This document shows, piece after piece, positions 1-9,292 of a stretch of DNA of 64,000 nt (within the stretch, counting starts at the first letter, position 1; each line of letters begins with the position of its first letter). Position numbers and translations under genes: made by a program. The stretch is from an uncultured Marinobacter sp. GTDB taxonomy: Bacteria > Pseudomonadota > Gammaproteobacteria > Pseudomonadales > Oleiphilaceae. The stretch is taken from contig NZ_CANLBK010000003.1 of the NCBI RefSeq assembly GCF_947488835.1, forward strand, positions 62,001 to 126,000. Reading direction: 5' to 3'. Under the pieces are notes generated by a model. The model ran no database searches, was not told the DNA's origin, and saw only the letters and a program-made list of their open reading frames with translations.

Positions 1-205
1 CTCCTTTGCTTACACCACGCGCGATCAGAGCTTTAGACACAGCTAGGGCATGCTTTGGAAGGTCAGAATAGGATATTGAGTGCCCTTTTTCTGAAATGGC
101 AATATGCTCACCACACTCTTTTGCCCTGGCAAGCAACAACTCCGGTATTGTCGAAACCTGGATAGACAGCATGATGTCATCCAGCTTTTTATTTTCAGCA
201 CCCAT
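1..205 (-). CDS. AMP-dependent acyl-CoA ligase, N-terminal fragment cut by the window edge
   Basis: Only the first 68 residues are present; the gene continues beyond position 1. The visible part reads MGAENKKLDD...IPELLLARAKECGEHIAI and then a GHSISYSDL segment, which is the usual opening of ANL-superfamily acyl-CoA ligases and aligns by eye with the start of the ligase at 2712-4265. Those enzymes activate a carboxylic acid through an acyl-AMP before transfer to CoA; no catalytic motif is in view, so substrate and activity cannot be judged. The ATG at 205 is preceded by GAGG about eight bases upstream. It lies downstream of the SDR gene on the same strand, 85 bases away, and probably belongs to the same catabolic set. 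Confidence 0.75.
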   Translation of the reverse strand, partial: MGAENKKLDDIMLSIQVSTIPELLLARAKECGEHIAISEKGHSISYSDLPKHALAVSKALIARGVSKG

Positions 206-290
206 GAAATTAACCTCGTTTCTTCCACCCGGCTCCGCCCTTAGTAGATTGGCGTAGTCACCGAGCGCTTTCTGAATTTGATCGTTAGAA

Positions 291-1052
291 TCACTTAGGC
301 AAGTTACTAAGCGAAGCCATCGTAAAACCGCCATCGGCAACCAGATCATGGCCGTTTATATATGCAGCATCGTCGCTGGCTAAAAAAACAACAGCATTAG
401 CCATATCACTGGTTGAAGCCAAACGCCTCAGAGGCACTGAACCGGAGCGCGCTTTAAGCACCTCGTCATCGTTGTAGAAGCTCTCAGACATAGGCGTGCG
501 AACCATTCCAGGGCTCACCGAATTTGCTCTTATACCGAGCGGCCCCCATTCAACCGCGACTTGCCGGGTGAACGCCAGTAGCCCGGCCTTACTCGGGCCG
601 TAGGCTGCGGAACTGCTAGGGTTAGCAGCACCGACTGACCCGACATTAACAATACATCCCCTGCCAGATTCCAGCATAAAGCGTCCAAACAGCGTCGTTG
701 TAAGAAATGCCCCCGTCAGGTTCACTTTTAAAATCTGCTCCCAAAGAGCCAGGGATGTTTCCAGAATTGAGCAAACCGGAGACATTATGGCAGCGTTGTT
801 AACGAGAACATCGCATCGTCCAAACTCTTTTCTCACTACATCACAGGCCTGCTGAACCGAACCTTCAGAGCTGATATCACACTCAACAGCATGACAGCCC
901 TCGTGAACAGGAGACTCTTTGAACTCCAGATCCAGAGCAACAACGCTTGCCCCCAACTGCAGAAACCTATTGCAGATGCTTTGGCCAATAGCCCCTCCTG
1001 CACCGGTTACTACGACGACTTGCCCCACAAACGAGTGTTGACGCTCAACCAC
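291..1052 (-). CDS. SDR-family NAD(P)-dependent oxidoreductase
   Basis: Classical short-chain dehydrogenase/reductase of about 250 residues, expected to be a soluble oxidoreductase acting on an alcohol or ketone. Visible motifs are the Rossmann TGAGGAIG near the N-terminus, the NNAA structural motif, the catalytic Ser in GSVGA and the YGPSK (YxxxK) catalytic pair, followed by SPGMVRTPM and the C-terminal INGHDLVADGG typical of the family. The longest frame begins at a TTG at 1064, but a GGAG sits six bases before an in-frame GTG at 1052, so GTG 1052 is preferred. The neighbouring ligases, ene-reductase and MFS carrier suggest a step in the breakdown of a cyclic or branched acid. Substrate unknown. 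Confidence 0.9.
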   Translation of the reverse strand: MVERQHSFVGQVVVVTGAGGAIGQSICNRFLQLGASVVALDLEFKESPVHEGCHAVECDISSEGSVQQACDVVRKEFGRCDVLVNNAAIMSPVCSILETSLALWEQILKVNLTGAFLTTTLFGRFMLESGRGCIVNVGSVGAANPSSSAAYGPSKAGLLAFTRQVAVEWGPLGIRANSVSPGMVRTPMSESFYNDDEVLKARSGSVPLRRLASTSDMANAVVFLASDDAAYINGHDLVADGGFTMASLSNLPK

Positions 1053-1342
1053 ACACTTCTCCAAATATCATTGAGCAAAACCTGAAACCATCACAAAGCC
1101 TCAGGCCAACCCAAAATAGAGCTGCAGAATCATTTCACAGCTATTTAGTAGCTCCACATCCTAGTCCAGACATTTTTACCAGTGCTTCGTCCAAAGAGAC
1201 TAGTCCCAAACAGCTAAGCGCCGTAGTCCGAACAGAGGTTGAAGGGGAATGCTGAAGGCAATAACGTCAGGTTGGAAAACACTATAAATGGTCAAGTTCA
1301 CATGCATTTTTATAACTTACAATAATTCCGCGAGTATCTAAT
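1053..1342. other. Divergent intergenic region between SDR and MFS genes
   Basis: About 290 bases separate the SDR gene (minus strand) from the MFS gene (plus strand), so promoters for both should lie here. The sequence is AT-rich toward the MFS side, with a run near 1306-1330 containing TATAAC and AATAAT, but I could not define a confident -35/-10 pair or an operator. No open frame with coding character was seen. Confidence 0.5.
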
Positions 1343-2638
1343 TTGAGCAAGCAACCAGTTGTAAACATCAACGCAAACCACCTCACTTTATTACTTATTC
1401 TCGCTTATTCCGGCACATTTATGGGCCGACAGATCATGTCAGTTATGATCGAGCCTATAAAAACTGAATTTCAGGCTAGTGATACGGTAATTGGAATCAT
1501 CGCTGGGTTGGCTTTTGCGGTTGTCTACGCAGCGTCCGGGCTATACGCCGGCAGGTTATCTGACCGGTTCAGCAGAACGCGAATCCTCGCCATCTGCCTA
1601 CTACTCTGGTCATTTGCAACTATTTTCAGCGGACTTGCCACGGGGCTCGTTATGCTTGCTTGCGGCAGAATGATCGTTGCCGCAATGGAGTCAGCAACAA
1701 CACCCGCCTCTCTTTCTTTGATTTCGGATCTTTACCCCCCGGCGAAGCGAGCAGCCCCCATCAGCCTCTATTCTGGCGCCCCCACAATATCGATTATTCT
1801 CGGTCTCAGCGTAGGAGCTTGGGTCATTGACAATTACGGCTGGCGCGCCGGCTTTTTCTTTTCTGCCGCCCCAATATTGGTCATGTCAGTTATCTTGCTA
1901 CTCACAGCGAAGGAACCAGAACGAGGAAAGTGGGAACCAAAAGGAAACCTCCAAGCCGAACACGGGTCGCTTCTCAATTCCTTGACGATTATTGTGAAAA
2001 ACAAGCAATGCTTCTGGCTTGTGCTATCAACTTCGTTTGGATCTTTCTGCGCTTTTTCATTCGTTACCTGGAACACGCCATTCCTGGTTCGCTCCCACAA
2101 TCTCGAGCTGCAAGATGCTGGCATATTAGTAGGAATGATAACCGGCGCTACCGCCCTTATAGGCACGCTGTTTATCGGATGGTTCACCGGTTTTATGATG
2201 CGCTTCAACAGAGCCTGGCTGATACGCATCCCGATCATCGGAAACATTCTGAACCTGATAGCCACCGTCATTTACTTATTTTCACCACCACAGATTGCAT
2301 TCGAAGTGGCCGGTATCGCTGTCCCAACTGCGATGGGCTGGTGCGTACTCGCCGGCTTCTTTTCGGCATTCTGGCTAGGGCCATCCCTGACACTGCTTAC
2401 AACACTGGTATCACCTCACGAGCTCTCAACAACCTTCGCCATCCAAAACATTTCTGGCACTGTTGCGGGGGCAGGCTTAGGCCCTTTTATACCCGGCATC
2501 CTAAGTGATTTGCTAACGCCAGTTTACGGAGATGAGGCCCTTCGATTCGCCCTTGTCATTTCGATCAGTTTTGCGCTCGTACCTATCGTTATATTGGGGG
2601 GGCTTCACTATCAAGGGGCAGGAACCGAGCACTCCTAG
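1343..2638 (+). CDS. MFS transporter (Spinster-like)
   Basis: Major facilitator permease of 431 residues with roughly twelve hydrophobic segments. The inter-helix 2-3 signature appears as GLYAGRLSDRFSRTRIL, the family G-x-x-x-D-R-x-x-R pattern, and the first helix region (LLLILAYSGTFMGRQIMSVM) resembles the Spinster-type carriers found in catabolic clusters of marine and sphingomonad bacteria. It sits in the inner membrane and likely moves a small organic anion. The start is TTG at 1343; there is no ATG or GTG upstream in frame that looks better, and the ribosome site is weak. It is the only plus-strand gene in the first 12 kb, convergent with the ligase at 2712-4265. Substrate inferred only from context. 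Confidence 0.85.
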   Translation: MSKQPVVNINANHLTLLLILAYSGTFMGRQIMSVMIEPIKTEFQASDTVIGIIAGLAFAVVYAASGLYAGRLSDRFSRTRILAICLLLWSFATIFSGLATGLVMLACGRMIVAAMESATTPASLSLISDLYPPAKRAAPISLYSGAPTISIILGLSVGAWVIDNYGWRAGFFFSAAPILVMSVILLLTAKEPERGKWEPKGNLQAEHGSLLNSLTIIVKNKQCFWLVLSTSFGSFCAFSFVTWNTPFLVRSHNLELQDAGILVGMITGATALIGTLFIGWFTGFMMRFNRAWLIRIPIIGNILNLIATVIYLFSPPQIAFEVAGIAVPTAMGWCVLAGFFSAFWLGPSLTLLTTLVSPHELSTTFAIQNISGTVAGAGLGPFIPGILSDLLTPVYGDEALRFALVISISFALVPIVILGGLHYQGAGTEHS

Positions 2639-2711
2639 ACTAAAGGAGCGCTCCGGTTGTGCTGTCAGCTTGCCGGGAACAAAATGGCTACTCTCGGCAA
2701 ATTATACGAGG

Positions 2712-4265
2712 CTAGTGTTTCAGCTCATTCCTGATCACTTTACCGCTCGCGCTTTTCGGCAAGCTTCTAACAAACTCGAAATACCGGGGCACTTTAAAGT
2801 TTGCTATGTTCTCTCGGCACCAGGATTTCAGGCTGTCTTCTGCCAACTCTTGTCCCGCCCTGAGCACGATGAATGCCTTACCTACTTCGCCGAGCCGTTC
2901 GTCTGGCACGCCAATCACTGCCACTTCCAGTATCCCTTCGTGTTCTAACATCAACCGTTCAATCTCGGCGGGATAGCAGTTAAATCCTCCCACAATAAAC
3001 ATCTCTTTCAGACGATCGGTAAGATACAGATATCCAAGGCTATCCATGTGACCTATATCGCCTGTATGAAGCCAACCTTCATCCGTAATCGACTCCTCGG
3101 TAGCCTGCGTATCGCCCGAATAGCCAAGCATCACGTTGAAGCCCCGAACCATTACTTCACCCTGCTCACCCGGTGAAGCGACTGAGCCATCCAGTTTGCG
3201 GATATACACTTCACACCCCGGAATTACCTGGCCGCAGCTACTGGCAATAAGCTCTGGAGAATCCCAAGCATGGCACATGGTAACCAGCCCACTTGCCTCA
3301 CTGAGGCCATAGGCGGTCAGCACAACATCTATACCAAGCTCTTGACGCATTGCACGTACAAGAGCAGGTGCAACAGATGCCGACCCGGTTACAGCCACAC
3401 GTAACTGCGATATGTCATAGTCTTTCAGGTTTGGATGCCCAAGTATTTCAGTAAATAGCGTGGGCGGACCAGGCATTACCGTAATCGCCTCTGTATGCAG
3501 CCGCTCCAGAATTTCCGTCGCATCAAACACCTGATGGGGAATAACTACCGCCCCTTTTAAAAACGCAGCGAGCCAGCCGGCTTTGTAACCAAATGAATGA
3601 AAGAAGGGAGAGATAATCAAGTATCTGTCGCCAGGCACCAGGTTTGCCCTGTCTGCCCAAACCGCAAAGGTCTGGATATTCTGCTGCTGGCTTGTCAGAA
3701 CCCCTTTTGGTTCGCCGCTTGTGCCCGACGTATACAGCAAGTCAAGAACAGAGTCGGGGCTGACGTTTGCTTTTGCGTGCTCGAGTGTCTGCTGACTTGT
3801 ACCCCTTCCCGCTTCTAAAAACTCAGACCAACTCTGGTCATCGCGGCAGGGACCAACTACCACTGTTTCTATTTCCGAACGGGTCGTGTCCGGCAGTAAA
3901 TCCGGGTAGTACTGGCCTAGAAACTCACCAACAACAACCAGTAGCTTTATTCTGGAACGAGAAACAACCTTCCCGATTTCTGCCGCCCGCAGACGTGTGT
4001 TCAGCGGAACAACGACGGCGCCAATCAGCTGGGCACCCACGCAGGATACAATCCACTCCCATCGATTCGGGCACCATATCCCAACCGCGTCGCCATAGAC
4101 GACACCCTTTGCCAACAAAGCTTTGGCAAAGCCTTCACTCTCGGTGCGTAGCTCTCGATAGGTTATTGATTTTCCGTCGTCAGATATTGCCTCTCTATCT
4201 CCAAACTCAGCAACAAGCCTATCGAGTAGTTGAGGTATGGTTTTACTTTCAACAGCGCTGCTCAT
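2712..4265 (-). CDS. Acyl-CoA synthetase (ANL superfamily, FadD-like)
   Basis: Full-length AMP-dependent ligase of 517 residues that should form an acyl-CoA from a free acid, ATP and CoA in the cytoplasm. The P-loop is LLYTSGTSGEPKG, followed by the YGLSEASG motif, the hinge-region GWLHTGDIGHMD and DRLKEMFIVGGFN segments, and the C-terminal KSASGKVIRNEL with the catalytic lysine. It starts at ATG 4265, 56 bases downstream of the ene-reductase stop, so the two are probably co-transcribed. General resemblance is to FadD3/FadD17-like ligases that act on cyclic or steroid-derived acids, but that is a family impression and does not prove the substrate. Confidence 0.9.
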   Translation of the reverse strand: MSSAVESKTIPQLLDRLVAEFGDREAISDDGKSITYRELRTESEGFAKALLAKGVVYGDAVGIWCPNRWEWIVSCVGAQLIGAVVVPLNTRLRAAEIGKVVSRSRIKLLVVVGEFLGQYYPDLLPDTTRSEIETVVVGPCRDDQSWSEFLEAGRGTSQQTLEHAKANVSPDSVLDLLYTSGTSGEPKGVLTSQQQNIQTFAVWADRANLVPGDRYLIISPFFHSFGYKAGWLAAFLKGAVVIPHQVFDATEILERLHTEAITVMPGPPTLFTEILGHPNLKDYDISQLRVAVTGSASVAPALVRAMRQELGIDVVLTAYGLSEASGLVTMCHAWDSPELIASSCGQVIPGCEVYIRKLDGSVASPGEQGEVMVRGFNVMLGYSGDTQATEESITDEGWLHTGDIGHMDSLGYLYLTDRLKEMFIVGGFNCYPAEIERLMLEHEGILEVAVIGVPDERLGEVGKAFIVLRAGQELAEDSLKSWCRENIANFKVPRYFEFVRSLPKSASGKVIRNELKH

Positions 4266-4321
4266 CGTCCACCTTGCCTCTTAGACGTCAGTACATTTAA
4301 ATTTTAAACCAACGCGAAATT

Positions 4322-5383
4322 TCAGGAAAAAGCAGGGTAATCGGTGTAGCCAGCAGGGCCTGGGGTATACACATTACTCTTATCGAAGTCTGCTAATACA
4401 TGGTCGTTCGCAAAACGGCTTACCAAGTCTGGATTGGCAATGAAATATCGGCCAAACGACACAGCGCTGCCAACACCGTTTTCCATTGCAGCCTTTGCCT
4501 GACTGAGATCAAAGCTATCATTCAAAATCAATTGTGTATTGGCATGCTCTTTGGCAAGTTCAAACACATCCAGACCTGGCTTATGGGGGTTCATCATGTG
4601 CAGGTAAGCAAGATCCAAGTGCGATACGGCCTTCATCAAGGCAACAGCAGTTGCGACCGGATCCTCATCTTTAATGTCATTGAATGGGTTGCCTAGTCTC
4701 ATTCTGTAACCCACACGACCAGCACCAATAGCTTGCGCCATGGCGGAAATAATCTCTGCTGGGAAGCGGACACGGTTCTCTACGCTACCACCATACTGGT
4801 CGCTTCTCTGGTTAGAGCCAGAAGCCATGAACTGCATCGGGAGATACCCACTCGTGCAGTGCAACTCAACACCATCAAAGCCCGCACGCCTGGCATTTTG
4901 TGCAGCTGTGACATGCTCATCAATCACAGATTGAACTTCCGCTGTACTCAGTTCGCGGGGCACATCAGGCGCAACCATTCCCTGGCTGTCGGTAAACAGC
5001 TTGATTTCAGCCTGCACCGGCGAGGGTGCAACCGTTTCAGCACCTTCGGGCTTGTTGTAATGGGTTGCCACTCTGCCTACGTGCATGAGCTGGAGAACTA
5101 TCTTACCTCCGGCCGCATGAACAGCCTGGGTTACTTTAGCCCAGGCGGCTATCTGCTCCTCGCTGTAAATGCCTGGTGTTCGGCAATAGCCAGTGCCAAC
5201 AGCAGAGGTTGCTGTACCTTCAGCTACGATCAGCCCTGCAGACGCACGCTGGGCGTAATAGTCGACCATTATGTCTGTTGGCACATGATCAGCAGTAGCG
5301 CGACTTCTGGTCATTGGTGCCATGACCACTCTGTTAGCGAGTTTCAAGTCTCCCAGCTCTACAGGACTTAATAACTTACTCAT
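4322..5383 (-). CDS. Old yellow enzyme family NADH:flavin oxidoreductase
   Basis: FMN-dependent TIM-barrel ene-reductase of the OYE family, 353 residues, which normally reduces an activated C=C bond next to a carbonyl. N-terminal LANRVVMAPMTRSRA, the flavin-region LQLMHVGRV, the FDGVELH segment and SNQRSDQYGGS are all typical. The longest frame begins at 5413, but the ATG at 5383 carries GAGG nine bases upstream and gives the family N-terminus MSKLLSPVEL, so it is preferred. The substrate-binding pair usually written His-x-x-Asn (HGAN) reads HCTS here, with His175 kept and Asn replaced by Ser178. Neighbours are a ligase downstream and a SnoaL-like gene upstream on the same strand. Confidence 0.92.
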   Translation of the reverse strand: MSKLLSPVELGDLKLANRVVMAPMTRSRATADHVPTDIMVDYYAQRASAGLIVAEGTATSAVGTGYCRTPGIYSEEQIAAWAKVTQAVHAAGGKIVLQLMHVGRVATHYNKPEGAETVAPSPVQAEIKLFTDSQGMVAPDVPRELSTAEVQSVIDEHVTAAQNARRAGFDGVELHCTSGYLPMQFMASGSNQRSDQYGGSVENRVRFPAEIISAMAQAIGAGRVGYRMRLGNPFNDIKDEDPVATAVALMKAVSHLDLAYLHMMNPHKPGLDVFELAKEHANTQLILNDSFDLSQAKAAMENGVGSAVSFGRYFIANPDLVSRFANDHVLADFDKSNVYTPGPAGYTDYPAFS

Positions 5384-5550
5384 ACATTCATACCTCAATC
5401 TTGATGTACACACTCTTGTGGAGTTTTATCGTCGCGCACTCCGCCATTAATCGTGACGCTATACCAAGCATCATCTGCACTGGAGCGATCAACAGCATCG
5501 TCTAACCGGACTAAAACGGTAAGCAGTACGGACGCGCTAAATCTATGCGC

Positions 5551-5997
5551 CTATACTGTTTTTGGTGCCAAAAGCGTATTTTCGCGACACTTCACCTTCC
5601 ACCCTGAATCCGTTCTCACAAACAGCCAGGAATTATCTGAAACCCTATCGATTTCAAAGTTGCCAGCAGAATATTTAATCAACAGCGTATTGCTGCGCAC
5701 ACGCGCCTCATCGCCGGTCACGATTGTTTGGGGCGGGCCCATAAAGTGCAGGCAACCGGCAGAGACGTATGATTGGTGGAGATCGCTCTGTACCATCTCC
5801 TTTAGGGCTTCACGGCCAGCCCATCGACCAACACCGTGAACAATATATTCTCCATCCTCTGTCCAGAGGTCCGCTACGGCATCTCCATCACAAGCATCCA
5901 CGTGAAACCCGTAACTCACTATCAGGTTATTAATTTCCAAAATATCCTGTGCATTGCGCCCACTATTTTTGTTCCCCATCGCCACACGCCCCGACAT
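5551..5997 (-). CDS. SnoaL-like / NTF2-fold protein
   Basis: Small protein of up to 148 residues with the cone-shaped alpha+beta-barrel pattern of SnoaL_4 proteins, a fold used by dehydratases, isomerases and ring-hydroxylase small subunits. The visible pattern is a helix ending in SYGFHVDACDGDAV, then LWTEDGEYIV, GREALKEMV, a CLHFMG segment and a final strand GWKVKCRENTLL. Candidate pocket residues are Tyr29, Asp34, Trp45, His84 and Arg138, an arrangement reminiscent of bile-acid 7-alpha-dehydratase BaiE as I remember it. The start is uncertain: ATG 5997, or the ATG at 5979 giving MGNKNSG. It lies just beyond a strong terminator and upstream of the ene-reductase. Function inferred only from fold and context. 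Confidence 0.75.
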   Translation of the reverse strand: MSGRVAMGNKNSGRNAQDILEINNLIVSYGFHVDACDGDAVADLWTEDGEYIVHGVGRWAGREALKEMVQSDLHQSYVSAGCLHFMGPPQTIVTGDEARVRSNTLLIKYSAGNFEIDRVSDNSWLFVRTDSGWKVKCRENTLLAPKTV

Positions 5998-6003
5998 TTA
6001 CAG

Positions 6004-6029
6004 AAAAAAAAGGCGCACTAATGTGCGCC
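6004..6029 (-). terminator. Rho-independent terminator after the ABC substrate-binding protein
   Basis: Read on the minus strand this is GGCGCAC-ATTA-GTGCGCC, a perfect 7-bp GC-rich stem with a 4-base loop, followed directly by eight T. It lies 32 bases beyond the stop of the substrate-binding protein and immediately before the SnoaL-like gene, so it should end the transporter transcript and separate it from the enzyme genes. Confidence 0.9.
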
Positions 6030-6060
6030 AAAATGCAAAACAACTCTCAAGCAGATCTAA

Positions 6061-7254
6061 TCAATCACACGAATATCTTCTGAAGGTTTTATCCTCTCGC
6101 GGGCTATGCATTTCCTGACCAAGGATCAGACTGTCCGGGCCAAACATGAAATGGGTATCTTTCGAAGCGCCGAACTGGGCATACATATTCTCTACCCCGG
6201 AGCTCTCGGTTTCGATCCAATTCGCGAGTACTTCGGCATCTAAAGATTTTGTGTTTTCAATAGCGGCCTTCAGAAGGTAAACCGATGAGTAGTAGAACGA
6301 AGTTGTTCCCACTGGAGCCTTCTCCGGGTCGATACCCCGCTCCTTATAACGCTCATAAAATTGTGCGTATAGGGATTTCCCTAGCTCATCACCTGGACAA
6401 TAAGAAAACTCAGGGAAAATTACACCATAGACGTTATCAAAATAGCTGCCCGGAACGCTTTTCCCTATAGACTCCGCGTAGGAAGCCATAGACATAGCGC
6501 CAACTACCGGAACGTCCCAGCCTATGTTTTCCCGATTTTCAAGAAACGTACGAAGATCCCCAGGAGTCCCTATAAAGTAGAGAATAACGTCAGGTTTCTT
6601 TTCTCTCAGCGACAGCAACTGAGGCGTAACATCATCCGTGTTGTACTGGTATTCCTCAACTCCTACAGCTTCCACCCCCCTCTCTTCAAGACGCTTCTTC
6701 ATCGCCCCAACCGCGGTACGTGATTGCCCACCATTATCAACCAGGATGGCTGGCCGCTTGGCATTAAGTTCATCCAGGGCGCCATTTACCATCGCAATCC
6801 CTTGGCCTTCCGCGTTAGCGATGATCGAAAAATGGTAGGGACCAACTTCAGGGGTCAGTTCCAAACTGCCCGCAGAACTAATTTGAAGAAGCTTTGAACG
6901 CGTTGCGAGAGGCACTACAGCGCCCGTTTCCTGGCTGATCGCCGGCCCGATCAAGGCATCAATCTTCTCACGATGAACCAGACGCATAACCTCGCTAACG
7001 GCAGTGGACGGGTTCGTTTGAGTGTCAGCCAACACAAGGCGCATTGGTGTATCAAGCACCCCACCACTGGCATTAATCTCTTCTACTGCCATTTTGGTGC
7101 CTTCCGCAAAGGCCTCGCCTATGACGCTGCCAGCACCTGTCATCGAGATCAGCCCGCCAACAATAACCTCATCCTTCTCCAAAGCATAAATACTCGAAGA
7201 AGCAATCAGTCCGGACAACAGCAAAGCTGATTTCAGAGTTCTTTTAATGAACAT
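6061..7254 (-). CDS. Branched-chain-type ABC transporter substrate-binding protein
   Basis: Periplasmic binding protein of the LivJ/LivK class (type I fold), about 397 residues. It has a signal peptide (positive FIKR, hydrophobic LLLSGLIASSSI, cut after YA) and then VIVGGLISMTGAG...GEAFAEGTKMAVEEINA, the hallmark opening of the family, with IDALIGPAISQETGAVVP further on. Members bind amino acids, amides, aromatic or other small carboxylates; the ligand here is unknown. The frame opens at a GTG at 7263, but an AGGAG overlaps that codon and is correctly placed for ATG 7254, so 7254 is chosen. It is the last gene of the porin-transporter unit and is followed by a strong terminator. Confidence 0.9.
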   Translation of the reverse strand: MFIKRTLKSALLLSGLIASSSIYALEKDEVIVGGLISMTGAGSVIGEAFAEGTKMAVEEINASGGVLDTPMRLVLADTQTNPSTAVSEVMRLVHREKIDALIGPAISQETGAVVPLATRSKLLQISSAGSLELTPEVGPYHFSIIANAEGQGIAMVNGALDELNAKRPAILVDNGGQSRTAVGAMKKRLEERGVEAVGVEEYQYNTDDVTPQLLSLREKKPDVILYFIGTPGDLRTFLENRENIGWDVPVVGAMSMASYAESIGKSVPGSYFDNVYGVIFPEFSYCPGDELGKSLYAQFYERYKERGIDPEKAPVGTTSFYYSSVYLLKAAIENTKSLDAEVLANWIETESSGVENMYAQFGASKDTHFMFGPDSLILGQEMHSPREDKTFRRYSCD

Positions 7255-7276
7255 ATATCGCACTCCTTATCTCGAA

Positions 7277-8581
7277 TTAGAACTTGTACATGGATGTTAG
7301 ATACACACGTTGGCCGCTACCTTCATCACCATCGTCGTTCTCAATTTCAGCGTACTGGTACTCAATCGCAAGAGTCGCGTTGGGCATTGGATTCCACATC
7401 AAATTCGAGAAGAAGCTCTTACTAGAACTCACGGTTTGACCGTGAGGAGCGGTGTTCTCCGGAATGTCAACCTCCTTCATCCCGAGGTTAAACGTAGATG
7501 TCCAATTTGGCTTCCAGGCTTGCGTGTAACCAATATTGATTCCGTATGCTTTTACCTTATACAGCTCATCATTCTCAAGAATGGCCGAGCTGGTGTTTTG
7601 CTGGGTGATATAGTTGTTTGCACCATCAGAGTAGGTGCCTGAGTAATACACATTACTCCTACCCACCGTCGAGAACTTACCTTGGTAAGTCAGCGCATAT
7701 CCAAAGACCGAATCGCGTTCGCCAGGCAGGCCGGTATCGTATGTTAACTTGCGACCTATCGCCGAGAACGACTGGCGGAACCAGTCATTTGAGTACGTAT
7801 AGCGAGTCACCAGCTCAAAACTTTCATCGATTGCATTGGTACTGATGTTGCTCGTTCCAGCACCAAAGCTCACGCCGTCAGCTCCGTAGAAGTCCTGAAC
7901 CGACTGTTCAAGTGCAAATGAAAGGGCGTGATTGTCTGAAGGTTTGTGGGTGTAACGAATTTGAGGGACACGTGCCACAGCGGGCAAGCCAACTGGACCG
8001 CCAAGATCCAATAACCAAGGCGCAGATCCCAAGTCAGTCGAGTTCGACCAGTACTGACCTATAAGTAGAGGGCCAACTTCCACAATGGCATGTCTAAGGC
8101 GAAGCGATACTGCGTTTGTAGACAGCTTGCTACCTCCCGTTCCATAGAAGTCTGTTTCGATCAGCGTGCGTACGTTGCCAAACTTAGACGGCGTAATTGT
8201 CTCAAATCCAAGACGGCTTGCCCGGGCATCAAATTCGAGCTGCCCGGAACGCTCCGCCTGGGGGGTTCCATCCCACGCCACACCACCATAACCAGGGTTG
8301 AACGCGCCAGTAACCGCCTGAGAGGCACCAAACCCGCTGTCAATGCTGTAAACAACCTGAGCCCGGGCTACACCATAAAGCCGCAAATCTGTATCCGTTC
8401 CAGGAATCGGGATAAAACCGGCCCTACCAGAAGCGCGCGGAGTATTTTCTTTTAATTCCTGGAGCTCGGATTTCAGCTCATTAACCTGCACCTCCAGGTC
8501 AGCAAGATTATCCGCCATAGTCATCGGAGACAGCAGCAACAGCGAAGCGGATAGAGGTACAAAGTGTTTTATTTTTATCAT
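7277..8581 (-). CDS. DcaP-like outer-membrane porin
   Basis: Outer-membrane beta-barrel of about 434 residues. A signal peptide (LSASLLLLSPMTMA) is followed by a short coiled coil (LADLEVQVNELKSELQELKEN), the segment DLRLYGVARAQVVYSID, then FDARASRLGFET, alternating strand patterns and a terminal YLTSMYKF ending in Phe, as expected for BAM recognition. The N-terminal coiled coil and barrel signatures match trimeric DcaP-type channels, which are known to favour dicarboxylates and other anions. A TTG precedes the ATG; GGAG seven bases upstream of ATG 8581 decides the start. It lies between the ATPase LivF and the substrate-binding protein, so it probably supplies the same substrate across the outer membrane. 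Confidence 0.85.
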   Translation of the reverse strand: MIKIKHFVPLSASLLLLSPMTMADNLADLEVQVNELKSELQELKENTPRASGRAGFIPIPGTDTDLRLYGVARAQVVYSIDSGFGASQAVTGAFNPGYGGVAWDGTPQAERSGQLEFDARASRLGFETITPSKFGNVRTLIETDFYGTGGSKLSTNAVSLRLRHAIVEVGPLLIGQYWSNSTDLGSAPWLLDLGGPVGLPAVARVPQIRYTHKPSDNHALSFALEQSVQDFYGADGVSFGAGTSNISTNAIDESFELVTRYTYSNDWFRQSFSAIGRKLTYDTGLPGERDSVFGYALTYQGKFSTVGRSNVYYSGTYSDGANNYITQQNTSSAILENDELYKVKAYGINIGYTQAWKPNWTSTFNLGMKEVDIPENTAPHGQTVSSSKSFFSNLMWNPMPNATLAIEYQYAEIENDDGDEGSGQRVYLTSMYKF

Positions 8582-8638
8582 CAATAGACTCCAGTCTTTC
8601 TTATTTATTTATAAGATAAAATATCAACGAAATCACAC

Positions 8639-9292
8639 TCACTTATTGTTCTTAAGCTCTCCTCGTTCCATTATCAGATAGCGGTCCGCATAAGGTTCCG
8701 CAATATGAATATGCTGTTCGACAATCACAATTGCGGGCCCTTTCGTGGACCACTGTTTAAGAAAATCTAAAATTGGTGGTAAAAGAGCTTGAGCTAGGCC
8801 TAAAGATGGCTCATCACAGAGTAATAGTTTTGGCTTGGCCACAAATGCTTGTCCTAATGCAAGCATTTGCTGCTGCCCTCCGCTCAAATCTCGAGCGAAA
8901 TCTTTCTGTTTGTCAGAGAGAATGGGGAACATATCAAACACTTCTTTTACCGACGCATTAAAATCCTCTGACGATTTCTTATGTGCAGCGGCTCCCAACC
9001 TCAAATTATCGTAAACAGAAATATTTGGAAAAACTCGATGACCATCAAGAATAAGCCGAAGCCCAAGTCTTGATATCTTATCCGGAGCCTCGCCTGCTAT
9101 ATCAACGCCGTTAAAAACAACACTTCCTGAGGTGGGCTCTACAAACCCTGCAATGGTCTGTAACAGCGTTGTTTTACCGGCGCCATTTTCACCACCGATT
9201 AATACAACCTCACCCTCAGATATATTAAGATCAACATCTCTTAGTACTGGAATGTTACCGTAACCTGAGCATAACCCTTTAACCTTTAGCAT
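8639..9292 (-). CDS. livF: LivF-like ABC transporter ATP-binding protein
   Basis: Cytoplasmic ATPase subunit of a branched-chain-type importer, 217 residues from the chosen start. Walker A is GGENGAGKTTLL, the signature is LSGGQQQMLALGQ, Walker B is LLLCDEPSLGLA, and the switch region reads IVIVEQHIHIA. The longest frame begins at 9352, but GTGGAG lies seven bases before ATG 9292 and the family N-terminus MLKVKGLCSGYG starts there. It overlaps the end of the upstream fused permease-ATPase gene by 14 bases, so translation is probably coupled. Base composition is low in G+C compared with the rest of the window. Confidence 0.9.
   Translation of the reverse strand: MLKVKGLCSGYGNIPVLRDVDLNISEGEVVLIGGENGAGKTTLLQTIAGFVEPTSGSVVFNGVDIAGEAPDKISRLGLRLILDGHRVFPNISVYDNLRLGAAAHKKSSEDFNASVKEVFDMFPILSDKQKDFARDLSGGQQQMLALGQAFVAKPKLLLCDEPSLGLAQALLPPILDFLKQWSTKGPAIVIVEQHIHIAEPYADRYLIMERGELKNNK

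Noticed and set aside
43..228. Minus-strand open frame of 61 codons at the left edge
   Set aside because: It is in a different frame from the ligase N-terminus that ends at 205 and has no family-like sequence.
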